Shown piece by piece: positions 47,816 through 55,103 of a stretch of DNA of 64,000 nt. The notes under the pieces are model-generated. The model was not told the DNA's origin. It ran no database searches and saw only the letters and a list, made by a program, of their open reading frames with translations. Position 1 is the first letter of the stretch, and every line of letters begins with the position of its first letter. Origin of the DNA: Microbacterium sp. EST19A (GTDB lineage: Bacteria; Actinomycetota; Actinomycetes; Actinomycetales; Microbacteriaceae); NCBI RefSeq assembly GCF_019969685.1, contig NZ_JAHXYZ010000001.1, forward strand, positions 1,612,001 through 1,676,000, read 5' to 3'. Position numbers and translations under genes: made by a program.

Positions 47816-47850
47816 TGGGCCCAGCTGGTCGCTACTCTCAGATGGGCCCA
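47816..47850. promoter_or_regulatory. Paired TGGGCCCA palindromes
   Basis: TGGGCCCA occurs at 47816-47823 and 47843-47850, 27 bp apart, within the larger inverted repeat GTTGGGCCCA...TGGGCCCAAC. It sits in the gap between the divergent DUF2510 genes, 32 bp before the GTG at 47882. Possible operator pair. Confidence 0.45.
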
Positions 47851-47881
47851 ACTGGGGGCACTTCAGCAGCATGGAGCAAAC

Positions 47882-48622
47882 GTGAGCAACGTCGCCGCCG
47901 GGTGGTACCCGAGTCCCGAAGATCCGACGCAGAATCGGTTCTGGGATGGTGGACGGTGGACCGAGCACGTCGCCCCCATCGCAGTCCCCGAGCCCGTTAC
48001 GGCAGCCGCGCCGCAGTTCTCGCCGCCACCCGCACCGGGAGCCGCCGCTTTCTCCGCGCCTGCTCCTGGAGCGCCTAAGCCTCCGGCTTCGTCGAAGAGA
48101 AAGTGGCTCATCGGAGGTGCGATCGCTGCCGGTGTGATCGTCGTGGGGTCTGTCGGAGCGGCGATCGGTTCGGGAGGCCGTTCCGAGACGGCCTCCGAAG
48201 CCAGCACCGCCCCTGTGGTCTCGGTCCCGAGCCCGACGCCGGAAGAAGTCGTCGAGACGCCGCCGCCGGCGCCAGTCGTCGAGACGGTCGACGCGGTGGG
48301 CTTCCGTGCCCAGGCGGGCTCGCACCTCGATGACATGCTCAAAGACCTCGACGACATCGTCACGACAGTCAACGAGGATGGCTTCTGGCGCCTGCTCAGC
48401 AACAGCGGGGAACTGGCCTTCAACCAGGGCCAGCTTCAGGCCTTGGATGTGCCGGAGAACGTCGCCGCCACCTGGCCGGCGTCCCTCGCCGCTCTGGAGG
48501 CTACGCAGGACAGCCTCACTGACGCCATCGGAACGCAGGACGGTCCGACCATCCTCGCCGCGGTAGAAATCGTTCGCGCGCAGGTCGAGGCGAGCCGCGG
48601 AGTGGCGAACACCGCGCAGTAG
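47882..48622 (+). CDS. DUF2510 membrane protein
   Basis: The 246-residue protein starts at GTG 47882 (MSNVAAGWYPSPEDPTQNRFWDGGRWTEHV, DUF2510), then a Pro/Ala linker, one membrane helix (WLIGGAIAAGVIVVGSVGAAIGS) and a Pro-rich stretch. An extracellular helical domain follows (FRAQAGSHLDDMLKDLDDIVTTVNEDGFWRLL...GPTILAAVEIVRAQVEAS). A single-pass protein with the C-terminus outside. Function unknown; the gene is followed 37 bp later by a third DUF2510 gene. Confidence 0.75.
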   Translation: MSNVAAGWYPSPEDPTQNRFWDGGRWTEHVAPIAVPEPVTAAAPQFSPPPAPGAAAFSAPAPGAPKPPASSKRKWLIGGAIAAGVIVVGSVGAAIGSGGRSETASEASTAPVVSVPSPTPEEVVETPPPAPVVETVDAVGFRAQAGSHLDDMLKDLDDIVTTVNEDGFWRLLSNSGELAFNQGQLQALDVPENVAATWPASLAALEATQDSLTDAIGTQDGPTILAAVEIVRAQVEASRGVANTAQ

Positions 48623-48659
48623 ATTCGGCTGGAGTGCTCTCGAGGGAGAGAGCGGCGCG

Positions 48660-49886
48660 ATGGAGAACGATATGAGCATGGCGAGTGCGGGTTGGTATCC
48701 GAACGGCGATCAGTGGGAGTCGTACTGGGACGGCGAGCGGTGGCTGGATATGCACCGACCGATCGCTCCGCCGCCTACTTTCGTCGCCCCCGATCCCGTC
48801 AGCTCCGTCTCCCAGCAGGCCCCTCCGATTCCGGAAGGACCGCTGCTGCCCTTCGCTGTATCCGGTGTGATCGTCGATCTGCGACCAGAGGGTCTGTATC
48901 TCGAGGGAACCTCGTGGCTCGGACGCGGTGCCGTCGGTGACAAGCCGAGAGTTGTTCTCTGGGATGACATCTCCACCCTCGAGCGGACATCCGTCGGGAT
49001 CAAGCTCCGCGAAGGGCGCAAGGTCATCCAGATCAGCGTCCCGTCGAAGATGCAGGACCAGGCAGGCAAGGTCGTCGAGGAGATCGCGCGGCAATTCACA
49101 GTTGCCACAGGTCGGACGCTCACGACCGCAAAGGTCACGCGCGCCGAGAAGCTGACCGCCGTAGGCGACGTCTATGGGCGGGCGCTCGTGCGGAGAATCG
49201 ATGAAATCTCAGAGGTTCTATCCGCCGCCGATCATGCCAGAGAAGTGGCACTCTCCCACGATCTGATCGTGTGGGCAAAATCCCAGAAGGTCAAGAGTGG
49301 AGTCGAGTTCGCCGCGGCGAAACTCCAAGAGCTGCGAGTGGCCAGAGGCGCGCACATCCCGCAGCAGGTCGGCGTCGTCGTCGGGGCGGCCTTCGGGCCC
49401 AACATCGTCGTCTTCGACGACCGCGTGCACATGGGCAGGGTGGCCTATCCGATCGATGTCCTCACCGAGGCTCAGGTGTACGTAGATGGGCAGGTGCAGG
49501 TCACCACGCGCCCCTCTATGACCGCCGCGGCGTTCGGCTCGATCCTGCCGGGAACCGCGCTGATCCCTGCCATGGCATTCGGTAAGAAGGAGAAGACCGA
49601 CACCCGGGTGGCGGAATTCCACATCGGATCACGAGGATGGGTGCTCAAGACACGGATCCCCATCGGCGCGCTCTCCGACGCGCGAGCCACTGCTCAGCGC
49701 GTCAATGCGATCGCCGCTGGCATCCAACGTGTGCGCCCTGCGGAAGCCGACCCGGTTCCCGAGGCACCCGCCGCCAGCGCCCCGGACATCACGAGTCAGA
49801 TCGAGCGGATCGTGGAGCTGGAACGGGCGGGGGCGATCACTCCGGAGCAGGCAGCGGCGATGAAGGCACAGATCATCGGCCTGTAA
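48660..49886 (+). CDS. DUF2510 protein with PH-like domains and C-terminal SHOCT
   Basis: The 408-residue protein has an N-terminal DUF2510 (AGWYPNGDQWESYWDGERWLDM), then two beta-rich PH-like segments (FAVSGVIVDLRPEGLYLEGTSWLGRGAVGDKPRVVLWDDISTLERT; GPNIVVFDDRVHMGRVAYPIDVLTEAQVYVDGQV), a helical middle, and a SHOCT end (ITSQIERIVELERAGAITPEQAAAMKAQIIGL). There is no membrane helix, so it may be cytosolic or membrane-associated. ATG 48660 (or 48672) follows a GAGGGAGAG site. SHOCT domains are often found in oligomerising membrane-stress proteins. Confidence 0.75.
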   Translation: MENDMSMASAGWYPNGDQWESYWDGERWLDMHRPIAPPPTFVAPDPVSSVSQQAPPIPEGPLLPFAVSGVIVDLRPEGLYLEGTSWLGRGAVGDKPRVVLWDDISTLERTSVGIKLREGRKVIQISVPSKMQDQAGKVVEEIARQFTVATGRTLTTAKVTRAEKLTAVGDVYGRALVRRIDEISEVLSAADHAREVALSHDLIVWAKSQKVKSGVEFAAAKLQELRVARGAHIPQQVGVVVGAAFGPNIVVFDDRVHMGRVAYPIDVLTEAQVYVDGQVQVTTRPSMTAAAFGSILPGTALIPAMAFGKKEKTDTRVAEFHIGSRGWVLKTRIPIGALSDARATAQRVNAIAAGIQRVRPAEADPVPEAPAASAPDITSQIERIVELERAGAITPEQAAAMKAQIIGL

Positions 49887-49916
49887 CGCGTGCGGTTCAG
49901 CATCTCGATCTGAAGG

Positions 49917-49954
49917 GCGTTTCGGCTCGCTGGCGCTCGCTCAAACGACCGGCG
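49917..49954 (-). repeat. Dispersed repeat, reverse orientation
   Basis: GCGTTTCGGCTCGCTGGCGC...CAAACGACCGGCG lies directly after the stop of the minus-strand reductase gene ending at 49957, in the same direction as that gene. Confidence 0.75.
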
Positions 49955-49956
49955 TC

Positions 49957-50517
49957 TCAAGCCCGCGCCCGATACCGCTGCACCACAACGCCCGACCGGA
50001 ACTCCTGCCGCTCCACCAACTCGAGCTCGATCCGCTCCCGCAACCCATCGAACAACCGCGGCCCGCTCCCGGCGAGGACCGGATGCACGGCGAACGTGTA
50101 CTCGTCGATCAGACCGAGGTTCGCGAGCGCGAGAGTGAGTGTTACGCCGCCGACGGAGAGGCCCTTGCCCGGTTCCTGCTTAAGTCGGCGAACCGCGTCG
50201 CCCAGGTCGCCGCGCAGCAGCTCGGCGTTCCAGTCGACCTCAGTGAGGGTGCTCGACACGACGTACTTCTTGGCACGGTCGATGCGCTCGGCGAACCGGA
50301 CCTCGGACTCATCCATCCAGTCGGGCCACACGCCGTCCGCCGGCCGCCGCCACGCGGACTCCATCATCTCGTAGGTCACCCGGCCGTACAGTTCGGCATC
50401 GGACCGATCCATCTCGGCGGTCCAGAAGTCCATGAACTCCTCGTCGGGAGTGAGCCCCGCCTCGTGGTGAACGCTGCCGTCGAGCGTGACGTTGATCGCA
50501 TACCGCAGTGGTCTCAT
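49957..50517 (-). CDS. Dihydrofolate-reductase-family protein
   Basis: The 186-residue protein starts MRPLRYAINVTLDGSVHHEAGL and shows the RibD C-terminal fold (ELYGRVTYEMMESAW, KYVVSSTLTEVDWNAELLRGDLGDAVRRLKQEPGKGLSVGGVTLTLALANLGLIDEYTFAVHPVLAGSGPRLF). The GLSVGGVTL segment is the NADPH-binding strand-loop. It is a different member of the family from that at 11713. Reductase substrate unknown. Start at 50517 was chosen by the conserved opening. Confidence 0.84.
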   Translation of the reverse strand: MRPLRYAINVTLDGSVHHEAGLTPDEEFMDFWTAEMDRSDAELYGRVTYEMMESAWRRPADGVWPDWMDESEVRFAERIDRAKKYVVSSTLTEVDWNAELLRGDLGDAVRRLKQEPGKGLSVGGVTLTLALANLGLIDEYTFAVHPVLAGSGPRLFDGLRERIELELVERQEFRSGVVVQRYRARA

Positions 50518-50587
50518 GCGCCGGTCTCCTTTGATGCGTGACGCCGGGGTTCTCCGGAACGTAGCAGACCGTCCGGACGATGTCACC

Positions 50588-50622
50588 GCGTTTCGTCTCG
50601 CTTCGCTCGCTCAACGACCGGG
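50588..50622 (-). repeat. Dispersed repeat, reverse orientation
   Basis: GCGTTTCGTCTCGCTTCGCT...CAACGACCGG, a standard-length copy in the promoter region between divergent genes at 50517 and 50709. Confidence 0.85.
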
Positions 50623-50708
50623 GGGCGCGTAAAAGTCACCTCCACAACCCTTCGCCGACCTGCTTGAATACCGGCATCCGCGCTCCCCACCGGAAAGGCG
50701 ACCTCCCC

Positions 50709-51947
50709 ATGAACGCTCATCTCCCGGATCCGTTCCACCACGCCCCGACCGGCATCCGGCCCTTCAACGACAATCCCGACTACGACTACGAGATCCGCGG
50801 AGTCCTCGGTCAGAGCGTGTACGGCGCCGGCGAGCCGGGCGAGGTCCTCGCCGCCACCGCCGGTATCAAGAAGAACGATCATGACGGCTGGTACAAAGCC
50901 TGGTTCGACCTTGCCGATCGCACGTTCGCGACGGCGCAGAAAGCCGCCGCAGGCACGCACCGCGTCAGCGCGGCCAGCGCCTTCCTCCGCGCTTCGGCCT
51001 ACTACGGCGTCGCCGTGAATGCGGTCAGCGCCCTGGAGAGCACCGACGACCTCGCCCCCACCTTCACCAAGCAGCAGGACGCCTGGAACGGCTTCATCGC
51101 GCACACCTCCGCGAGCGTCGAAGAGGTCAGCATCCCGTACGAGGCCAGCAGTCTTCCCGGCTGGTTCTTCCGACCGTCCGTCGCCGAGGGCGCCCCGACG
51201 CTCATCGCCGTCAACGGAAGCGACGGCTCACTCGCCGCCCTCTGGGCCTCGTGCGTGGCGCCCGCCCTCGAACGCGGATACAACGTGCTCGTGTTCGACG
51301 GACCTGGCCAGCAGTCCGAGCTCTTCGAACGCAACGTGCCGTTCCGCCCCGACTGGGAACACGTGCTCACCCCGGTCTTCGACTTCGTCGCCCGTCTCGA
51401 CGGAGTCGACGCCATGTCGATCTCCGTCTACGGGATCAGCCAGGGCGGGTACTGGGTGGCCCGCGCCCTCGCCTTCGAACACCGCTTCGCCGCCGCGATC
51501 ACCGATCCGGGCGTCGTCGACGTGTCGACCTCATGGACCGGACACCTGCCGAAAAGCCTGCTGAAGCTGCTCGACGCGGGGGAGACCGCGAAGTTCGACA
51601 AGGAGATGGAGCTCGGGATGAAGTTCTCTCCCGAGACCGCCCGCACCTGGCGATTCCGCGCCCGCCCCTACGGCACCACGGGCTACGGCGAGACGATCGA
51701 AGCCGTCCGGAAGTACACCGTCGCCGACGTCGCGGGGCAGATCGTCACTCCGCTCGCGATCCTCGCGCCCGAGGGCGAGCAGTTCTGGCCAGGACAGTCC
51801 GACCAGCTCGCGAGCCTCACGCCGAACGTGTCGACCGTCATCCGCTTCACCGCCGCCGAAGGAGCGGGCGAACACTGCCAACCCCTGGCCCGAACCCTGA
51901 CGGCAGAGCGGATGCTGGACTGGCTGGACGATCGATTGGGACGGTGA
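50709..51947 (+). CDS. Alpha/beta hydrolase (DHPON hydrolase/FrsA-like)
   Basis: The 412-residue enzyme has a long helical N-terminal region (about 1-150, including DGWYKAWFDLADRTFATAQKAAA and ASAFLRASAYYGVAVNAV), then an alpha/beta-hydrolase core: PTLIAVNGSDGSLAALW, GYNVLVFDGPGQQSELFER, nucleophile elbow GISQGGYWVARAL (Ser about 245), an acid after LAPEGEQFWPGQ and GEHCQPLARTL as the His motif. This layout matches the 2,6-dihydroxypseudooxynicotine hydrolase/FrsA-type group, C-C or ester hydrolases. Substrate unknown. Cytosolic. Confidence 0.84.
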   Translation: MNAHLPDPFHHAPTGIRPFNDNPDYDYEIRGVLGQSVYGAGEPGEVLAATAGIKKNDHDGWYKAWFDLADRTFATAQKAAAGTHRVSAASAFLRASAYYGVAVNAVSALESTDDLAPTFTKQQDAWNGFIAHTSASVEEVSIPYEASSLPGWFFRPSVAEGAPTLIAVNGSDGSLAALWASCVAPALERGYNVLVFDGPGQQSELFERNVPFRPDWEHVLTPVFDFVARLDGVDAMSISVYGISQGGYWVARALAFEHRFAAAITDPGVVDVSTSWTGHLPKSLLKLLDAGETAKFDKEMELGMKFSPETARTWRFRARPYGTTGYGETIEAVRKYTVADVAGQIVTPLAILAPEGEQFWPGQSDQLASLTPNVSTVIRFTAAEGAGEHCQPLARTLTAERMLDWLDDRLGR

Positions 51948-52047
51948 TCCTCGCACACCTCATACCTCGCCCGGCACCTCCACACCCACGAACTCGCTCC
52001 CACATCGCGCCCAGAGCTTTCCCATCGACCACGAACAGAATGGCGGC

Positions 52048-52530
52048 ATGCTCCGACGAGTTGCGGCGATTGCCTCTGCCACCATCCTTCTGACGGCTGG
52101 CTTAGTTGCCTGCGGTGAACGCGAACCCGAATCCAGGCCGCAGCCCTCAGCGGCGTGGGAGGGCGGGCGCATAGATGGACATTCCAGCTCGACAGACCCG
52201 ACGATGTCGCTGACGATCTCTCCCGAGGGCGTCGCCGAGCTTTCTGACGTGCCGGAGGGTCAATGGGTGAAGACCGACTCCGGAATCTGCTGGGACGACT
52301 CGGGCGGCCTCTACTCGGGCCAAGGGACATGGACATGGTTCGGCGACAGCGGCATCGAGGTGAAGTTCGAAGACTCCGCCGTCATCTTCTGGGCCTGGCC
52401 GGGCAAGTTCGGAAGCTACAACTGGTCGGAGTTCAAGATGGTGAACTGCCGGGGCGATCGAACGTGGGGCATGAGACTCACCTGCGGATCGGCTGGCACC
52501 GTCGACCTTCCACCCTGCAAAGTCGAATGA
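52048..52530 (+). CDS. Putative lipoprotein
   Basis: The 160-residue protein starts MLRRVAAIASATILLTAGLVACGE, a lipoprotein signal with lipobox LVAC. The mature part is Trp/Gly-rich (GLYSGQGTWTWFGDSGIEVKFEDSAVIFWAWPGKFGSYNWSEF) with four Cys (ICWDD, VNCRG, LTCGS, PPCKV) that probably pair. It would be a small surface protein anchored to the outer leaflet of the membrane. No homologue recognised; single gene. Confidence 0.7.
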   Translation: MLRRVAAIASATILLTAGLVACGEREPESRPQPSAAWEGGRIDGHSSSTDPTMSLTISPEGVAELSDVPEGQWVKTDSGICWDDSGGLYSGQGTWTWFGDSGIEVKFEDSAVIFWAWPGKFGSYNWSEFKMVNCRGDRTWGMRLTCGSAGTVDLPPCKVE

Positions 52531-52560
52531 CGGGCGCTTCGACAAGCTCAGCGACCCAAG
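52531..52560 (+). repeat. Short GCTTCGACAAGCTC repeat element
   Basis: GCTTCGACAAGCTCAGCGACC is a different, palindrome-containing element (GCTT...AAGC) known as an intergenic repeat in many actinobacteria. It directly follows the lipoprotein stop. Only one clear copy in the window. Confidence 0.45.
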
Positions 52561-52595
52561 GCCCAAACGTTGATCGCGAGCGGATCCCCGGTCGC

Positions 52596-53282
52596 TCAAT
52601 TGCCGAGGCCGTCGAGCATCCAGTGGTAGCGAAGGCGGAGGCCGCGCTCCATGCTGGCCAACGCCGCACCGGCGCCGAGGGTGATGTTGAGCCACAGGGG
52701 GAGATGGATAGGGGAGACGAACGTGCCGAAGCGCTCCGCGATGGGTGGGATCTCTGAGATCACCTGCACCAGTTGCGGCACGTTCACTCCCACACCGACG
52801 AGGAGGACGACGATCGCGACCGCGGCGATCCATCGGCTCGCGACCGGGTGCGTCTGCTCGAGTCGGAGACGGCGGCCGATCGCCGATCTCGGATGCGGAG
52901 TGAGGCGACGTTCGGATCGATCGGGCGTGACGTAGTGCATCCGCCGCAGGCCGTACGTCCCTGCCCGCACCTGGATCACGCCGCCCTCGACCGTGAACGC
53001 CGCCGGCAGCTTCGACACGACGGCCTGCGCCCCGTCGCGATAGAGGTGTGCACGAGGATCGCCGTCGTCATGGGTCCGCACATCCACCGCGTAGATCACA
53101 TCCGGCCCGCCCGGCCGCGGCAACGTCAGCGAGAACAGCTTTCGACCGGAAACCAGATGCCACCAGCGGAACGGCGGGAGCGGACTCCCGTCACCGCGCT
53201 TCTGGCGGCGGGGCGTCGTTCCGTCGTCGGCATCGCCGAGCATGCCGAGCGCGTCGGCATCGTCTTCGTCGAATATGGACAT
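52596..53282 (-). CDS. Hypothetical membrane protein
   Basis: The 228-residue protein starts MSIFDEDDADALGMLGDADDGTTPRRQKRG, a polar N-terminus, then a beta-rich cytosolic domain (WWHLVSGRKLFSLTLPRPGGPDVIYAVDVRTH) and two C-terminal helices (WIAAVAIVVLLVGVGVNVPQLVQVI and LPLWLNITLGAGAALASM). No family recognised. Divergence and strand make it a single gene. Confidence 0.65.
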   Translation of the reverse strand: MSIFDEDDADALGMLGDADDGTTPRRQKRGDGSPLPPFRWWHLVSGRKLFSLTLPRPGGPDVIYAVDVRTHDDGDPRAHLYRDGAQAVVSKLPAAFTVEGGVIQVRAGTYGLRRMHYVTPDRSERRLTPHPRSAIGRRLRLEQTHPVASRWIAAVAIVVLLVGVGVNVPQLVQVISEIPPIAERFGTFVSPIHLPLWLNITLGAGAALASMERGLRLRYHWMLDGLGN

Positions 53283-53377
53283 GCTTCCATCGCACTCGAT
53301 CGTCGGCCGCGTGCCCAGTGCCCACGTGTCATCAGGACGAGTGACAAATGTCCCCCTCGCGACGCGTCGCCCGAGCC

Positions 53378-54109
53378 CTACCGCCGCAGCATCGTGCTGT
53401 AGAACCGGTACACATTCGCCCGGTACCTCGTACTCCCGATGAGGATCGGCCTCCCGACCGCATCGAACGCCGTCTCGGCCCCCAACAGCAGCGGGCTCCC
53501 CACCGGTACCTCGAGCAGTTCGGCCTCCCGCTCATCCGCCCCGATCGCCTCGACCACGAAGTTCGATCGCGCGGGCTCCGTGCCCAGAGCGCCCATCTCC
53601 GCATAGAGCGACGTGTCCGACAGGTCGACGTCTTCGATGCCGGGCGTGCGCTCGAGCAGGATCACCGTGTGATCGATGCAGATGGGCGTATCGCCGAGCG
53701 ACCGCAGCCGCTCGACCTCGACCACCGGACTGAGCGGACCCGTCTGCAGCTGCTGCGCCTCGTCGAGCGTCGCCTCGCGCACGACGTGCGACAGCACTCG
53801 CGTGCCCGGCACGACCCCGCGGCGCCGCGCCATCTCGGTGAAGCTGATGAGCGTGCGGGGAGGCTCTCCCAGCGGCGCCTCGTTCACGAACCACCCGGAC
53901 TGGGGCGCCGGGCTCACCAGCCCCTCCTCGGCCAGCGCCGCCAGCGCACGCCGCACGGTGGTGCGGCTGACCTGCAGCTGCTCGACCAGGTCGCGCTCGC
54001 TGGGCAGCCGTCCCGTGGAGGTGAAGGCGCCCGCCCGCACGAGTCGCCGGAGCTGGTCGGCCGCAGCATCCGCCACTCCTGCGCCCGCCCGGCGCGGTTC
54101 GTTCGTCAT
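53378..54109 (-). CDS. GntR/HutC regulator, DasR/NagR-like
   Basis: The 243-residue protein has a winged HTH (ADAAADQLRRLVRAGAFTSTGRLPSERDLVEQLQVSRTTVRRALAALAEEGLVSPAPQSGWFV, about 12-75) and a UTRA domain (GTRVLSHVVREATLDEAQQLQTGPLSPVVEVERLRSLGDTPICIDHTVIL). It is divergent from the sugar locus at 54225-60648 and the gap has GGTC-type sites like the TGGTCTAGACCA boxes of DasR/NagR. By analogy it represses the locus until an amino-sugar phosphate or related ligand binds. Confidence 0.87.
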   Translation of the reverse strand: MTNEPRRAGAGVADAAADQLRRLVRAGAFTSTGRLPSERDLVEQLQVSRTTVRRALAALAEEGLVSPAPQSGWFVNEAPLGEPPRTLISFTEMARRRGVVPGTRVLSHVVREATLDEAQQLQTGPLSPVVEVERLRSLGDTPICIDHTVILLERTPGIEDVDLSDTSLYAEMGALGTEPARSNFVVEAIGADEREAELLEVPVGSPLLLGAETAFDAVGRPILIGSTRYRANVYRFYSTMLRR

Positions 54110-54122
54110 GCTCCTACGCTAC

Positions 54123-54182
54123 GACCAATCTAGTATTTTGGTCTAATCTGGTCCATTTTGGTCTCTCGATCGTGCACGATCG
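54123..54182. promoter_or_regulatory. Operator cluster of the GntR regulator
   Basis: GACCAA-N9-TTGGTC (54123-54143) is an inverted repeat. ATTTTGGTCT occurs twice, at 54135-54144 and 54155-54164, exactly 20 bp apart, with CTGGTCC between. CGATCGTGCACGATCG (54167-54182) is a perfect 16-bp palindrome. Half-sites TGGTCT match the DasR/NagR core. All lie between divergent genes starting at 54109 and 54225. Confidence 0.75.
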
Positions 54183-54224
54183 CCCTACAGTGATCACGCC
54201 ACCCACCACGAGAAGAGAACCGCT

Positions 54225-55049
54225 GTGACCCTGCCCCACTCCATCAGCTCGACCGTCGACGAGCTGAGCGCGACGCTCGCGGCCCAACTGATCGAGTCCA
54301 TCGACAGTGCCGCGACCGAGGGTCGCCTGCTGATCGTCGGCATCCCCGCCGGTCGCACCCTCACTCCCGTGATCGACGCCCTCGCCGCCCAGCTGCGCGA
54401 GACGCCCCGCGACCTCGGCCACGTGCGCCTCGTGCTCATGGACGACTACGCGATCCCCGACGGCGACGGTTGGACGGCTCCCCCCGTCACCGCCCACTAC
54501 AGCTGCCGCCAGTACGGCGAGCAGGTGATCGCGAAGCTCAGCGACGCGGTCAAGCCCCTCACCGGCATCGGCGTCGCCCACCTCTGGTCGCCCGACCCCG
54601 CCGACCCCGAGGCCTACGACGGGCGGATCGCGGATGCCGGTGGCATCGACATCTTCTACGTCGCGGTCGGCTCCTCCGACGGCCACGTGGCCTTCAACCC
54701 TCCCGGCAGCGCACTCGACAGCCGCACCCGCATCATCCCGCTCGCCGACTCGACGCGCCTCGACAACCTCGGCACCTTCCCCGAGTTCGACTCGCTCGAC
54801 GACGTGCCGACCCACGGTGTCAGCGTCGGCCTCGCCACCCTCTCCGACGCCCGCCGCGTCGAGATCGTCGTGCACGGCGCCGGAAAAGCCTCCTCGACGG
54901 CGCGACTTCTCGCCGCCGAGGGGTTCCACCCCGAGTTCCCCGCCACGTTCGCCTACGAGCACGGCAACGTGCACGTGAACCTCGACCGCGACGCCGCGAG
55001 CCTCCTCCCCGAGGCGGCTGCCGACGCCACGGCATCCGCCCCGCAGTAG
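54225..55049 (+). CDS. NagB-like glucosamine-6-phosphate isomerase-fold protein
   Basis: The 274-residue protein has a sugar-isomerase fold: LLIVGIPAGRTLTPVIDAL, VRLVLMDDYAIPD (NagB LDEY site), and VAVGSSDGHVAFNPPGSALDSRTRI. In NagB the last motif is GxxxDGHIAFNEPG, with Asp, His and Glu catalytic; here Asp and His remain but Glu is Pro, so deaminase activity is uncertain. It could be a lactonase- or isomerase-type variant. GTG start 54225. It heads the sugar operon, 54 bp before the binding protein. Confidence 0.78.
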   Translation: MTLPHSISSTVDELSATLAAQLIESIDSAATEGRLLIVGIPAGRTLTPVIDALAAQLRETPRDLGHVRLVLMDDYAIPDGDGWTAPPVTAHYSCRQYGEQVIAKLSDAVKPLTGIGVAHLWSPDPADPEAYDGRIADAGGIDIFYVAVGSSDGHVAFNPPGSALDSRTRIIPLADSTRLDNLGTFPEFDSLDDVPTHGVSVGLATLSDARRVEIVVHGAGKASSTARLLAAEGFHPEFPATFAYEHGNVHVNLDRDAASLLPEAAADATASAPQ

Positions 55050-55103
55050 CACCCGCAGCACCCGAGCCCTCACCGCCTGCACCACCCCAACGGAGGAGTA
55101 CAC

